The notes: generated by a model from the sequence alone, not told the origin. A DNA stretch of 64,000 nucleotides from Gymnopus androsaceus JB14 (GCA_009733575.1 ML769416.1:165801-229800), one strand, 5' to 3'; positions 52,501 to 64,000 are shown, counted from the first letter of the stretch. A program made the numbers and translations.

Positions 52501-52894
52501 AAAAAGAAATAGCATCCCCTCAGCTGAAGCTCCACAAACTCCTCACTCACATGCAAAAACCAGAGACTCTTCCCTCTGTGGATCTATCAATGTACTCTAT
52601 CCCCGAGCTTGAAGCCCAACAAAACGACAATCGGTAAAACGTTATCTCCCAACTTCGAGTTAAACTGTACTGAACATATTAATTTTTAGAATGCCTTCCT
52701 TGAACAGTTACAGCTTTGCACAAGAACCTGCAGCTGATTTGGAACCTGTAAGTATTTTTATCAGTATGACCAACATGTTCAACTACATTCTAAATCTTTT
52801 TCATTTACAGCCAAGCATTCATGATTTCCTACCTGGCCAGAATGAATCTTCTTCTCCAGTTACTATTGAGTCAGGAGTAGGACAAGGAAAATGA
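49547..52894 (+). pseudogene. DUF6535-family membrane protein, frameshifted
   Basis: Early exons are clean: 49547-49589, 49651-49854, 49896-50068, then from 50119. They give EWGTEMQAESRFYKTYLDEK and FDNARITAWRDALDVLLVVI. Membrane segments follow (GLFSAIVTSFLIQ; NGLWFTSLSISLSAALLAVL; ALFLVGLALFLST; AIAISIVTGIAYTAYIGSIV), typical of DUF6535, a basidiomycete family of unknown function. A 1-bp insertion near 50154, a break with TAG at 51383-51385 and another near 51720 disrupt the frame. The long helical C-terminal part continues to about 52637. Two small introns (about 52634-52689 and 52750-52810) lead to TGA at 52892-52894. Unless these are sequence errors, only fragments could be made. Confidence 0.75.
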
Positions 52895-53205
52895 CCGAGT
52901 TGCCCAAATTGCAGACCACGGTGAGCTGACACGGTGACACCAATGTAGGAAGAGGAGGCAATAGATACATTAGATATATGAAAAGTTTCAATATACAAGG
53001 GTCTGTAGTATGTAAACATTCTTGAATATTGACCTTGTCATTACCAAGGACCAGAGCTTGCCTTGAAACACCATAATCAGTTTTCCAAGGGGCAGGAAGC
53101 CATGACTCTCCAGTATACAGCAGATTGACTTGATTTTGGAGATGTAGTCTATAGCCTTGATGCACAAACATCAGTGAGAAGTAAAACATAGGCTCTTTGT
53201 ACACC

Positions 53206-53463
53206 ATCAGCAAAACCTGGATAATTGTCATAGATATTATAGCAAGCCATAGCAGCCATAGAACTATGAGCTGATATGAACTGCTATGGTAGTTATGAGC
53301 TCCTATGAGCTTGCAGATTTATATTGCCCTTTGACATCCATAGCCTATTAGTGGCTCATAGTAGCCCAGAGCAATCCATAGCTCTGGATAGATTGGGACC
53401 TTGCTATGAGTTCTGGACAGCACTGTCCAGCTCTGTCCACTGGTACACCCAGGTTTTGCTGAT
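53206..53463. mobile_element. 258-bp MITE-like inverted-repeat sequence
   Basis: Both ends carry ATCAGCAAAACCTGG in inverted orientation (53206-53220 and 53449-53463). The interior is full of CTATGAGCT and CATAGC motifs in both orientations. No clear TSD is visible, so the ends may be eroded. Confidence 0.45.
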
Positions 53464-53863
53464 CTTGTTGAATCCCCTCATTCCATTGCAGGCTGCTACC
53501 ACATAATTTTTCTCTCTTTTTTGTATTTTAGTATCCCTTCAACTTGATAAGGACTGCATCTGTTATTGATTGTCATTGGTCTACTGTCAAGAATCAAATA
53601 CACCCTTCACTATTGTCAATTGAGGTAAAGGCTGAGCTGGGAACTGAAAGAGAGTAGCTCCACTCTAGAATATCAAGCTGATTCTTTTTTGGGATGTGCA
53701 TATCACCGCTTTAGACTTTCCTTATGTGTATGGTGTCAAGATGATTTTCAGTGGATTGATGCCAGCCCGCATAACATTAAACAAGTACCTGAACATTTAA
53801 TTGTAATTCCGGGCCCACAGCCAGGCTCTGAATCATAGTCTGTCAATACCGTGTCAAAATTTA

Positions 53864-55509
53864 TTACACTTCTGAGCTATTGCTTCCCAAATTTATGCCC
53901 TCAATATCTTCTTCACTTCCTGATTGCCCATTTCGAAACACCAGTTCAGGAAGTTCTTCAACTTCATTTTTCTGATCTATGTCAGCAACCTCACGGATAT
54001 GTATGACTAGCCGACAGCATAATATTGAGTGCATGACACGCAATGGACTGCAGTAGGTTGGCTCAGTGATTTATGAATTTGGCCTGTCCTACTTACGTTT
54101 GGAGAACCTGAAGTTCAGGCTATATGAAGAGTGAGCTTAGGCGCTTTGAGCTCTCATTCAAAGTCCACTTACAGATGCAAATGCTAACAAAAGTGCGTTT
54201 GCCAGAGTTATTGCTAGATTATTGTTCAGTACCTCATTTGTTTTCCAAGCAGTCATTGAAACAATAGCAACTCACGCAATATACACATATAAAATAACAC
54301 GCCTATTTCACTTTGATAAAATCCCTGGAAAAAATTTAAACCAAAGCTTACCATCACGGTAGAACGTTACAATCAAGTTTTGAGTGGCGTCGGAGCTCCA
54401 AGCGAACCCAAACTTGAAATCTGTTGCAACCAGAGCTTGAAGAGCCCAGCAAAAAGTATATGTATGAGAAACATACATTGTTGTCTTAATGCTTGCCATA
54501 AAGTCAACGCTACCACCACTAGGATAGAGTATGAGTGGATTTATTGTGGGCACTGAAAATATGTCGCTTGCCAGTTTCTCCTGCCAGCAGTGAGATAAAA
54601 TTTATAAGACCAGTCTTACTTTCCCCCGCCAAAAAGCATGAGGGAATTCCTGCAATCGACGGTTCCTGTGATTCTGATCAAAACAATCCAGTTAACATAT
54701 ACAGAAGCTTTAAAGCCCAAGTCATGCTTACCTGAAAATGAGTGTGTCCAATTGATAACAGCGAGCATATTGACAACGGCAACAGACTTTGCAAGAGATA
54801 TCGGATTACTAGATCTTTTTCTCGTTAATGGACAAGCCAGACTTACAATCCAGGTAACAATGAGTACGACGAGGACCTTCCTGGATCGTTGGTACACAGT
54901 ATATGTGCGAATAATCAATACGACTGGTGCAACATTAAGGGATGAACATTTCAAAGAATAAATCTATTCACGTACGATCAGATATTCCTATGCCAAGTCC
55001 CGCAAATACTTGACAGACATTGTGAGCATCTGGCATAATCTCGTGTGTGTGTGTGAAAGTCATACTGGTGTTAAAAGTCATTATACTATTACAGGCCTAT
55101 TAGGTGTAATTAATAAAATGGTAATCGAAGCACAGTAGTACACACATACCCCAATATCGATATCTGGGTTCAGTCTCTCTGTGATGATGTTAGTTTAGCG
55201 TGATCTCGGGAACATTGATATGCAAAGTTCGATGTTACCTGCAACAGCCAATATTGTGTCGATAAAAGGAGAGTAACGAGAAATAAGGTATAACACCTTC
55301 ACAAATCCCCAGTTTGACGGCCACACGTAGGTGATCTGAGGACATTCATTTATTAATTTGAATAATATGGTTCCAATATTCAAGTTTGCGAGAGCTCACC
55401 TCCTGCGCCAATGAAAGAAAGTAATCATAACTCTGCAATTGGCCTGTTAGCAGGCTACAACACTGAGCAATAACGTACCAAAAGAGTAAGCATTGCCACT
55501 AGGTTTCAT
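53864..55509 (-). CDS. DUF6533-family multi-pass membrane protein, 278 aa, 14 exons
   Basis: Exons (minus) are 55509-55479, 55443-55400, 55335-55239, 55178-55150, 55039-54976, 54923-54847, 54786-54732, 54673-54620, 54518-54477, 54420-54352, 54302-54276, 54213-54173, 54119-54097 and 54047-53864. All junctions are GT-AG and all phases agree. Family landmarks appear in order: SYDYFLSLAQEITYVWPSNW, KVLYLISRYSPFIDTILAVA, LVLIIRTYTVYQRSRKVLVV, SIAGIPSCFLAGES, VVALTLWQALRQ, LIVTFYRDGVLFYMCIL, RVMHSILCCRLVIHIRE. About six to seven hydrophobic segments resemble the basidiomycete DUF6533 family. These are predicted receptor-like membrane proteins of unknown ligand. The intact splice structure argues that the gene is active. 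Confidence 0.82.
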
Positions 55510-56639
55510 TCCTTAAATGAACATGAATGGTCGATCTGAACTTGAAGTTGTAGTCACCGTCAATGTACTAGCGTTCAACTGATAAGTGTCATTTCCATGC
55601 GCATGAACACGATAGTTGCCTACTATAAGAATCTGGGAGTCAACCAAGATAGTGGTTATAGTATTCATCGTTTCGTCAAGAAAGAGGATAAAGAACAAAT
55701 AAGAAGGAAGGCAGGGAGTGAAAGTGTCGATATATTTAGTAGACCCGCTTAGTGATATAACAGAATTCGAGGCACAAGGATTTTGTTGGATAGTTACCGT
55801 CCCCTAACTGAACCTGACCATCACAATAACATCATGATAGTTGCACTACTGTATTCGACAATGTCACAGATTTCGAAAATAAAAATAAAATACAAAATAA
55901 ATCGAAAATTCGAGAAAAAATTAAATCCGATGTCAATTATTTGATGTGACACGTGACTGACAGTTGGTCGAAGTACAGTACTGCGATTATGGTTTTGAAT
56001 TCAGGATTACTGTCCTATGAGCTCCGGCTGATGTTCCAGCTCGTAGGAACAGAACCGCTTGGCTGTGAATGAAAATGTTGAACAATCTCGGGAGATAGAC
56101 AGATTAGATGATCAGCAAGTGCTGAAGCCAGTGTTCTGCGTTCTAGGTGGTGAATATTTGAACCAGTTTCGTAATCGGCATTTGTTCGGCCGAGTCGCCC
56201 AGAAAAGCTCTCCTTTCGTGTGACCTACTACAATCTTTTTTGCAGCTACAGCGGCGCAAACTTGTTTTTTTTTTCGAGGCATCGACACCGAAATCAGTGT
56301 AATAAAGCGCCAAATCAGAGAAAAGCAGCGGCAAACGTTCTCGGGATCTACCTCAACATCTACGCCAGTCAATATTGGAACAAGGATGCTGCAAGAGGCG
56401 ACTAAAAAGTACGAGTATGTGGAAATAGTAACAGGGAAGGAAAGGGAAAAGCGTGATGTAAACCTGTTGCCTCTACCTTTTGTTCAGAGTATGAGAGTTT
56501 GTTTGTGTAGTCTTTCGTTTTTGGCTGATTGTGAATTGCTAGACTCATCGGTCCAACGAAGCGAAATAGAACATCAAGATCGTTTTACCCAAGCTTCACC
56601 TTGATTTCGATTGCAACGCACACGTCGATTTCCAGCACA
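55510..56639. other. upstream region; no gene seen
   Basis: Presumed promoter of the DUF6533 gene, then AT-rich sequence. No supported gene. Confidence 0.35.
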
Positions 56640-58100
56640 AACGCGAGCTAACTCCAATTCCAAACCTTCATCTGCTTCCAATTCCGCCACATTCGCAGCT
56701 TTGGGCGTGAAGGATGGCGTCCTACAAATCCCAATTTCTTCTGCACATCCACGTCCCTCCATTCCATCGGTACTTATTCTTGCATCTCATTCATCTCACT
56801 CTCAGTCTAATCCTTATTCGAATTTCGAGGTCCGATGCGCAAGCTCCTCAAGTTATTAACGGAGACTTTTACCTGCTTCAGCATTTCAATCCCAGTCGCA
56901 ATCAAGTCTCAATCGCAGCGAACACGAGAAGGAGAATGGTATCTTGCGTATCATCGTGAATCCAAACGACGGCTTTGGTTTTGTTTCCACTTGAATGCCA
57001 ACATCCTCCCCGCTGAAACCTTCCAACGCTCCTGCCGTTTACAGCCCCGGCTCCGGCTCCGACTCTGATGAACTGGGCTAGGCGGGAATTCGGGACTATT
57101 TCTGTTTCCAACAACATAATCTAATGTGCGGCGGATCTGAGGAAGCAGAAGCGCTATAATGGTCCAAGAACCGTTCGAGAATTTCAAAGATTTGTCGGAG
57201 TGTCAGGAATCCGAGTGTCGGTAGATATGTTTTCTCCCTTTTACTCGTTTCACGTTTAACAATAATGTACTAATATTCTATCCTCCTCTAGGCTCTTTCT
57301 CCATCCTCTGACAACTATCATGATCTGCCAAAAACCAAAGCTTTCAACCACAGCGCCCTCACTCGGAGCAAGATGAGGGGATAACGCCGACATTTACACC
57401 ACATAGTGCTGCCAAGTTGAAGGCAATGTGTATACTCTTGCTTCTGGCAGAAGTGACGATGCTTAGCAGATTGGAAGCGGGAATGAGAATGGCTTCGAAG
57501 CTTCATCTCGTTCATTCCACTTTCCCGTCCCAGGCCGTCGCTGCGTATATTGTAGGTATTTTGGAATCCCTTCACTCATTTTGCGTCCATTCTACTGTAT
57601 ATGGTACTTATAGCCTACGAGAGTATGAATGTTGCAATTGTTATTCCGTTTTTTGTTATACTTCAGAAGCGCTTCTAACCTTCGTACTATTGAAACTGGA
57701 ATTACGCGGACTCGAAGTCGCCTAGTTCGCCAATGAGCGCTTCTGCCTCTCTTTTCTTCCTGTTTCCCTTGGGCCGGGAAAGTCTCTTGCGTATCTACGA
57801 CCCTCCAGTCCGCCCTTGGACTCATACTAAATGACCCTTGTTCGAATTTCGAGATCCGATGCGCAACCTTCTCAAACTATTAGCGGATACTTGTACTTGC
57901 TCCCAATCTCAGATGCAGTCTCGAACCTGGTCGCAATCACAGCAAACACGAGTAGGAGGATGGTATCTGGCTGGTATCCTCTATCGCAGCACTGCCAATC
58001 GAAGTTGTTCTCCAATTGGACGCCAGCATCCTCCTTCAACTTGCTGAAAACCCTCCAAAGCTCATGCCGAGGAAGAGACGGAGACAATTACGTTGCATAT
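56640..58100 (+). pseudogene. duplicated Ser-rich gene remnants
   Basis: Two related segments, 56740-57070 and 57800-58080, share the block TTCGAATTTCGAGGTCCGAT, then CGCAAGCTCCTCAAG, the AACACGAG-AGGAG-ATGGTATCT block and a CCAACATCCTCC-type block. In the first copy a Ser-rich frame (SNSATFAALGVKDGVLQIPI) is open for about 80 codons. Both copies have stops in every frame. It is probably a decayed, tandemly duplicated gene for a disordered protein, not identified. Confidence 0.4.
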
Positions 58101-58320
58101 AAAATGAGTCACAAATCAATCGTGGCACGGGATCGCGTCAAAATGAGAGGCGCTTGAAATGAAGCGCTCAGGGGGATATTCTGTCTTGAACCGTCATCTT
58201 GACCCGTTGCATCTCGCGACTTTCTCCCGAGCTCTAGATAACTCGGTGGTCTAGAGAAATCCCTTCACTTCTCCAGTACTACTTGATATAATACCCTATC
58301 CTTCGCATTCAAACTCGAAA

Positions 58321-58349
58321 CCAACGCGTTTTCAAGGGTGAGTGCCAGT
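58321..58349 (+). promoter_or_regulatory. conserved F-box upstream module with splice donor
   Basis: ACGCGTTTTCAAGGGTGAGT is shared, in orientation relative to the gene, with 791-818 and 17848-17875. It may be a noncoding first exon ending at a GTGAGT donor, spliced to an acceptor just ahead of the ATG at 58748 (CAATAG at about 58731). Confidence 0.45.
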
Positions 58350-58747
58350 CTTTTTGATTCAATGCCAGTGAAGCCCATGAGGTTGGCCTACGAGAACTGT
58401 TGTGCTAGTGGAGCGGGCGAGAGAGATGCTGCGAGGAGTCAAACTGTGTTTTTTTGCGCCTTTGAACACGATCCTTCCACTAGCCACTCTACCGAGGCCA
58501 AAGTATGGTCGATTTTTTTTCTGGTGTTCATGGTCGAAACACAAGGAACTTGAGGAAGTTGTTGGGTTTTGTTTCTTGCTGTTAATTCGTCATGTTGCAA
58601 GGAGATTCAACCCTAAAAGATTTTATCTTTCAACAGGTCATAGTCACGGCCCACCAGTTACCACTCCAGCATTCCGACTTTTCTGAGCAGTGAGTGGACT
58701 TGATCTATAAAACCTGAACTGCTTTCAATAGACCATCGTAGCTTCCG

Positions 58748-60356
58748 ATGGCTCCATCAAACCAACAAACAAGTTTCCAGCTCCAAAGTAACATAGACTT
58801 TGCAGAAATACGTCGACGGCTACGCTCAGAATATGGCTCTGGAGTTCAGTCTGAGGTTGAAATCTCCGGAATGCTCGCAGATGTGGACAAGGATCTTGAC
58901 GAATGTTACGCGGAGATCCGTCATCTGCAGTCGCGTATTGTCTCTATACAAAATCAGTCCCAGCATTTGAAGGACTACAAAGCTTGTCTGCACTTCCTCC
59001 GGTCACCTATTTGCAAACTGCCTAACGAGACCGTCCTCCGCATCTTCGATTATGCATCTGACATGAACGACCTTACATCAAAAAGGGTCCAGAAGATGCC
59101 TGCATTGGCAATCAGCAGTGTGTGCAGCCATTGGAGGAACCTTGCCAGATCCTGTCCCAAGCTGTGGTCTCGTATCCAGATCACAATGTGGTCGACACCT
59201 CGCCATCTATCAGGTTTACCCATTTTGGATCTCTACCTCATTTCCTCACAACAAGCTCCCCTCATCATTGAGTTTCTTGGGACAATAGCTCAAACACTGG
59301 AAGGGGATCATCTGGCTGTTTGTACTACTCTTGGTGCATGTAGTGACCACTGGAAGCGCCTCCTGTCTGCAGACAACAAAGTCTATAAAGCCCTAACTGC
59401 TCATAATCCTACCCATTTTCCAGTACTCGAGGAGGTCTGCCTCAAAACTGTCATGCTTATTGCAGAACAGGGTCTGGATAACTTTCAGCACGCTTCAAAC
59501 CTCAAGTCTCTATCCATATCGAGGATAGGAAGTTGGTTAGATTCACAGCAGCAGCAGAAGTTTCCTTGGAGGCAGCTTAATAGTCTTGATCTTGCTCAGT
59601 GTGATGAGAAGATGCGGCATGCCTTGGGAATGTGTTCTCATCTCAGGGAATTGCGCTTTCGTCAATTAAAAAATGGAGCGATCAGACTTTGTTCGCCTCC
59701 TATATCAGCTCATTCCGTCCAAAAACTCACCCTTTCCCTCAAACAGACATTAGAACCTGAGAGACTGGCAGATGTGATATTTGCATCATTTACATGCCCT
59801 TCTCTCACCTCTCTCTTCATAGAAGCTCAAGCTGAATACAACCATGAATGGCCTAGAGATGTAGTGGACAGCTTTGTATCTTGTTTGTCCTTCCATCTTA
59901 CCACCCTCTCAATCACGTCCACCCCACTCTCAGACTCTGATCTCATCGACCTTCTTCGATGTCTTTCATCTCTCTTTAGATGATTCCAACATACCCACTA
60001 ATTCCCCCAATCCCATCACCACGCGATTGGTGCAAAATCTGCACGCTTTCTCTCAGCGAAGCTCTGTCGCAATCTTTTTAGTGTTGGTGAAAAGGCTGAA
60101 AAGTCTTTCGCTGACCTTTAGTGGTTCCAATGCTTCAGGTAGTTTCGATGATAAAGAGTTCGTTGACATGGTTTCGTCAAGGTGGATTCCTGACGATTGC
60201 GCTATGAATTCGATAGATTCAGAGGGTGGAGTGGCGTGCTTGCGTTTGGTAGTCATGCGCTTCAAAAGTCGAGATGTTGATGAGGAGATATACAGTCCGC
60301 TGAAGAATTTCGAAGAAGAGGGCATGATGGTTGTCGTAGTTGGCCAAAGTTCGTAA
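58748..60356 (+). pseudogene. F-box protein (subfamily 1) with a late frameshift
   Basis: ATG at 58748 (MAPSNQQTSFQLQSNIDFAE) opens 411 codons: coiled coil DVDKDLDECYAEIRHLQSR, F-box at about 91-138 (LPNETVLRIFDYASDMN; CSHWRNLARSCPKLWSRI) and most of the leucine-rich region. Near 59978 about 10-11 bp that encode VHLTV in the paralogues are missing (TCTCTCTTTAGATGAT), giving an immediate TGA at 59981. The remaining 370 bp, in another frame, encode DDSNIPTNSPNPIT and the conserved tail ACLRLVVMRFKSRDVDEEIY to VVVVGQSS. A truncated but F-box-bearing protein is possible. It is distant from the main array and shares its upstream module. Confidence 0.8.
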
Positions 60357-61227
60357 TTTCCTTTTGAGCTTTGGATTCTTTTGTCGTGGTAATTTTATGG
60401 GGCGTTTTTTTCAAAATTCAATTCTTGAATATGTATCGAAAACATGCTGAGGAAGATCAAAGGAAAATTTGTTCTGGTTGTCTGGAATGCTTAGTATACC
60501 TTCCAGTTCGGGAGATTGATTTAGTAAATAGAATGAAACCTCTCTCGACGGTTATGATTCATGTAGCATTTCAAACTTGACAAAAGCAGTTACGGGAAAC
60601 GAGGGAAAACATGGGACTCGAAGCCTGGATGGATTCGACCACAAGACGTGGTTGAAAACGCGCCAAAGTTCATCAGTCTTATTTGACGGACTCAAGACTC
60701 TCCGCCCGCCAGTCGAAAGGGCCAGGAAAGGATGATGGACCAAAGACGTGATTTTTTTTGGCAGAAGGGGAGCACAAGTTTGGGGAAGGAGGAGCAGGAA
60801 TCGTACTTAAAGATCGAGGGTAACTTGGGCGAGACCATGTCCTGATGGACTGGAGAATAGTTCACTGGATAATGTCCAGAATATGCCACTATATTCCTGG
60901 GCCTTGACTTGTGGTTTCAAAGCGAGAAATGTGCAATTGCGTCTGGGATAGACGGATAAGATAGCGAAACAGGTGAAAGCAACGAAGACTCGAAGCCGAG
61001 AATCGTGATAAGCGCCAACGGGCGCTTCTGCCTTGTTGATTGAACCACCATGATGCCATTCAAGTTTCCTGTTCCCTCTCGCACCTTGGAACGCACTTAC
61101 TCTCATTTACCTTGATCTTATCTCGATGGGTGAGGGCTCCGACTGCCGAGCTACCCATTTCTCCGCTCAACAAAGTTCAAGGCTGCACTGAAAGGACCAC
61201 TTCACTTGATCGATATTCAATCGTAAG
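60357..61227. other. intergenic region; no gene seen
   Basis: Unique sequence with short open frames on both strands and no recognisable domain. Confidence 0.35.
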
Positions 61228-61880
61228 CACTGCGGGATTCATTACATCCGCCAGCTCTGATTCTCTCCTAAAATCTAGATCCAAGCCTTTCATTTCCCGA
61301 CCATGGCTCATGAAACGACTCTACATCCCATCCTGCTTTGGAATCACTAGCTAGCAACCTAAACGAATCATCTGGGTTCATATGTATCATCCCTGTGGGA
61401 TATCGCCGTGGTCTCATTACAACATGAACGTTCTTGGCTCCAGTATGTCAATATGGCTGTGGGCATACACATTTAAAATGAGCTCCTTCAAATTGTAGTG
61501 TCATTCCTATTTCATTACCGAGGGAGGGAGGGATACATTAAGTCCCGCCAACGAGCGACATAAACCACGTAATGTCAGTCACTATCCGCGTTTCTCTGTT
61601 CCATTCATTGCTTTTGATTGTCTTTTTTTTCCTTTGGTATTTGATGACCATCTTTTCCTTATTTTTTCCTTGCTCATGTGATCTCTTTTTTTTCTACCAC
61701 TCATAGATACTTACTTGCAAATCTTACTTGGACTGTTTATGCACTCTCACCGTTTTGAAGTTGCTCAAAACTTTATAGCTGGATCATTGTCCAGTAGTCA
61801 GTATTGATGTCAAATTGAATCAGCTGATTCACAAAGAAACAGAGATGGTTATAGGTGAGTTTGAGTTTCGTCTATCAGTT
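61228..61880. repeat. diverged direct repeat, left copy
   Basis: The first 150 bp (from GCACTGCGGGATTCATTACA) are almost identical to 63239-63390. Similarity then falls off but can be followed to the AGGTGAGTTTGAGT block at 61854-61867, which matches 63949-63962. A 40-codon frame ending in LMKRLYIPSCFGITS is conserved between copies. Offset is about 2.0 kb. Confidence 0.65.
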
Positions 61881-62642
61881 CGTTTTCTTTGATCATTTCT
61901 GTTTGTTGGGTTCTTTCTTTCTGCTTATCTTTGTTCACTGTTTCTGAGGATTTTGCTTCTAGCCTCAGTATTGATTCTTCTGCAAAACCTCCGCTTCTTC
62001 CTGCTCCACCTACCAATGATGCCTATTTTTGACATATCGAGCAGGACCGCTTAGCACTTGGCGTCAACTTGAAGCCATCCCAGCAAGATCACTGAACGCA
62101 AAGAATGCGAACGCGTAGTACCACTAGCCATACCCATTCCTTTAACGCTAGGCTACCATATATCTGCAGGGATGGGCAACATAGGTTTCAGCTGGGGTAT
62201 CTCAATGGGTATGTTCTATCATATTTGCGATGTTGTTTATTGTACCTAACTTGCTTTTTTGATTCCAGTGTCACGCAGGGTGATTCTAAAGTAATCCAAA
62301 AAATGGTTGCAGGCCATGATGGATGCCAAATCACTGTCAGTCCTAGATGCTCACTCGCAAGTCTAACTTATTTATTCTGCAAAAGGGGCTGATTCGGCAG
62401 CGGGGCATAGTCAGTTCAACTCTAATTTCACAAATTGATTTGTTTTACTTACCATCATTGCTTTAGGTCCTCCGAAATCCACCGGCCACATGCATTCAAT
62501 GCCACCAGAGAAATGTGTAGTCTTGTCGTCTCCTAACTTCCGCCACAAGCATATTTGTTGTGTCTGTACTGTAGGGCTTGTTCGATGTGACCGAATGTGT
62601 TGAATCTGGCAGTAAACAGACAGAAGACCAATGATAAGGCCA
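61881..62642. other. spacer between the direct repeats; no gene seen
   Basis: T-rich stretches and short frames only. No reverse transcriptase, integrase or other retroelement domain is visible. Confidence 0.35.
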
Positions 62643-62922
62643 AGTAGTTGAATGTCTCACTGCGTGGAAAACAGTACTACATCCTGATGATGAATGAGAT
62701 ATGAACTCCGAGGGTCGGAAGATAAGAACAATTTCTAGGCAAACTGAGTGAAGGCAAGGGAGCGACGCAAACATGAACGGACCACAGACGGTAGTCGAAT
62801 GTCTTACTGCATGGAAAACAGTACATCCTGACGATGAACTCCGAGGGTTGGAAGATAAGAACAATTTCTAGGCAAACCGAGTGAAGGAAAGGGAGCAATG
62901 CAAACATGAATGGACCACAGAT
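62643..62922. repeat. two-copy tandem repeat, about 147 and 132 bp
   Basis: Units begin GTAGTTGAATGTCTCACTGC and GTAGTCGAATGTCTTACTGC, and share ATAAGAACAATTTCTAGGCA and the end ATGAACGGACCACAGA (ATGAATGGACCACAGA in the second unit). The second unit lacks about 15 bp. Confidence 0.75.
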
Positions 62923-63238
62923 GAGCATGGGGAATGGCTGAATTTTCCATATAAATCTTGCTTGAAACAGATGAGGGTAGCAGTGCTTTTTCTGGGATGG
63001 CAACAGTAGCTCGGTACATAGGAATTTATGACAATGATCTGGTTCGAGAACAATGGTTGAATTGCTAATGTCCTTCTATCCCGAATTCCCAAGATGGCAA
63101 GGTTACCATAAATAAGCAGGGCCTGCATTGAAGACAGGTTGTGGAATGAGTGTGTGTTCATCACACGAGACTCTCTCAACATTCCAAGCATACCCAACTC
63201 ACAACTGCTCTCGAATGCACTTCTCCAGCAGCCTATAA

Positions 63239-63970
63239 GCACTGCGGAATTCATTACATCCGCCAGCTCTGATTCTCTCCTAAAATCTAGATCCAAGCCT
63301 TTTATTTCCCGACCATGGCTCATGAAACGACTCTACATCCCATCCTGCTTTGGAATCACTAGCTAGTGACGTAAATGGATCATCTGGGCTCATATAGTAT
63401 CATTCCTGCAGGATATTGCTGTGGTCTCATTACAACATGAACGTTCTTGCTCCAGTATGTCAATGAGCGTGGGCATAGCACGTTTAAATGAAGTGCCTTG
63501 CAAAGTGTGAGTGTCAGTCCTATGGCATTACCAAGGGGAGAAGAGTAGCATCGAGAGTGCGGCGACGAGAGGGAGGTGACGATTGAGAAGTGGGATTGGA
63601 GGATGTCAGTCCACGGGGTAGCGCGGGGTTTCCCTTTCCGATCATTGCTCGGGATGTTGTCTTTTTATTCCTTGTTGTAGTGCGCGATGGACGTGCTTGT
63701 CGCTTATTGTTTGCCGGGGTTGCTCATGCGGAATCTCCGTGTTTGGTTGCTGGACCGGGGTAGTTAGCCCGAGGGGTAGCGGGACTGAGGAGAGCGGGGT
63801 GCTTGAGTGGTGAGTGTGTGCGTCCGAGCCGAGTGTGAAGGTTGGCGCGAAGACGTGGGTGAAGGAGCTCGGATGGAGTCGAGTGCAGGTGAGCAGTGAT
63901 CGGATGCAAATTGAATTGGCTGATGCACAAAGAAAAAGAGTGGTGGTTAGGTGAGTTTGAGTGGTTTAGA
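63239..63970. repeat. diverged direct repeat, right copy
   Basis: See 61228-61880. After about 63540 this copy is clearly more G-rich than its partner, which has T runs at the matching place. Confidence 0.6.
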
Positions 63971-64000
63971 TCTCTGGCTTCTGGCGCTAGTTTGACGGTT

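Noticed and set aside
61228..63970. LTR retrotransposon with 0.7-kb LTRs
   Set aside because: No reverse transcriptase, protease or integrase motifs, no primer-binding site or polypurine tract, and no TG...CA ends with target duplication were seen.

Overview
This window is nuclear DNA of a filamentous basidiomycete, most likely an agaricomycete mushroom. Coding exons are split by many 45-70 bp introns of the GTRNGY...YAG type. Several families are typical of or restricted to basidiomycetes: DUF6533 and DUF6535 membrane proteins, a Con-6-like small protein, a fungal DUF3445 protein and a large F-box family. The intron-bearing tRNA-Val(CAC) genes and the (CCCTAA)n telomere-type repeat also fit a fungus. 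I cannot name the species from sequence alone.

The dominant content is an expanded F-box family in at least 13 copies. Eleven belong to one subfamily, which has an N-terminal coiled coil, an F-box near residue 90, a leucine-rich middle and a conserved tail ending in VVVVGQS. They lie at 1-510(-), 1425-2110(+), 4626-6245(-), 7812-9432(-), 9820-11463(+), 11674-13301(+), 15908-17563(-), 22070-22825(+), 30653-34431(+), 34685-34757(+) and 58748-60356(+). Two belong to a second subfamily, at 37539-39411(+) and 40406-42278(+). Only the copy at 9820-11463 reads cleanly from ATG to stop. The others carry a nonsense codon, one or more frameshifts, truncations or transposon insertions. This is a birth-and-death locus.

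Ordinary genes are scattered through the array and most are structurally intact: mitochondrial ATP synthase subunit d (13700-14639), two tRNA-Val genes (15513, 18278), a Con-6-like protein (18528-18959), a DUF3445 protein (23133-25072) with a decayed tandem duplicate (19774-21660) and a third relic (49095-49385), a short-chain dehydrogenase (36130-37283), an 8-exon single-pass membrane protein (42933-44436) and a 14-exon DUF6533 protein (53864-55509). Two small secreted-protein candidates on the minus strand (6831-7118, 26119-26508) have signal peptides. A Kelch protein (2396-4187) needs two 1-bp corrections, and a DUF6535 gene (49547-52894) is frameshifted several times.

From 27.6 to 34.4 kb and from 46.3 to 48.1 kb the window is rich in short non-autonomous DNA transposons. 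Five can be bounded by terminal inverted repeats plus target-site duplications (TSDs) of 6, 8, 8, 8 and 9 bp, or by long inverted repeats. Two sit inside the F-box copy at 30653-34431. One of these contains a block of telomere-type repeats, and two other elements enclose an open reading frame. The right end (61-64 kb) holds a diverged direct duplication and a short tandem repeat, with no gene I can support.
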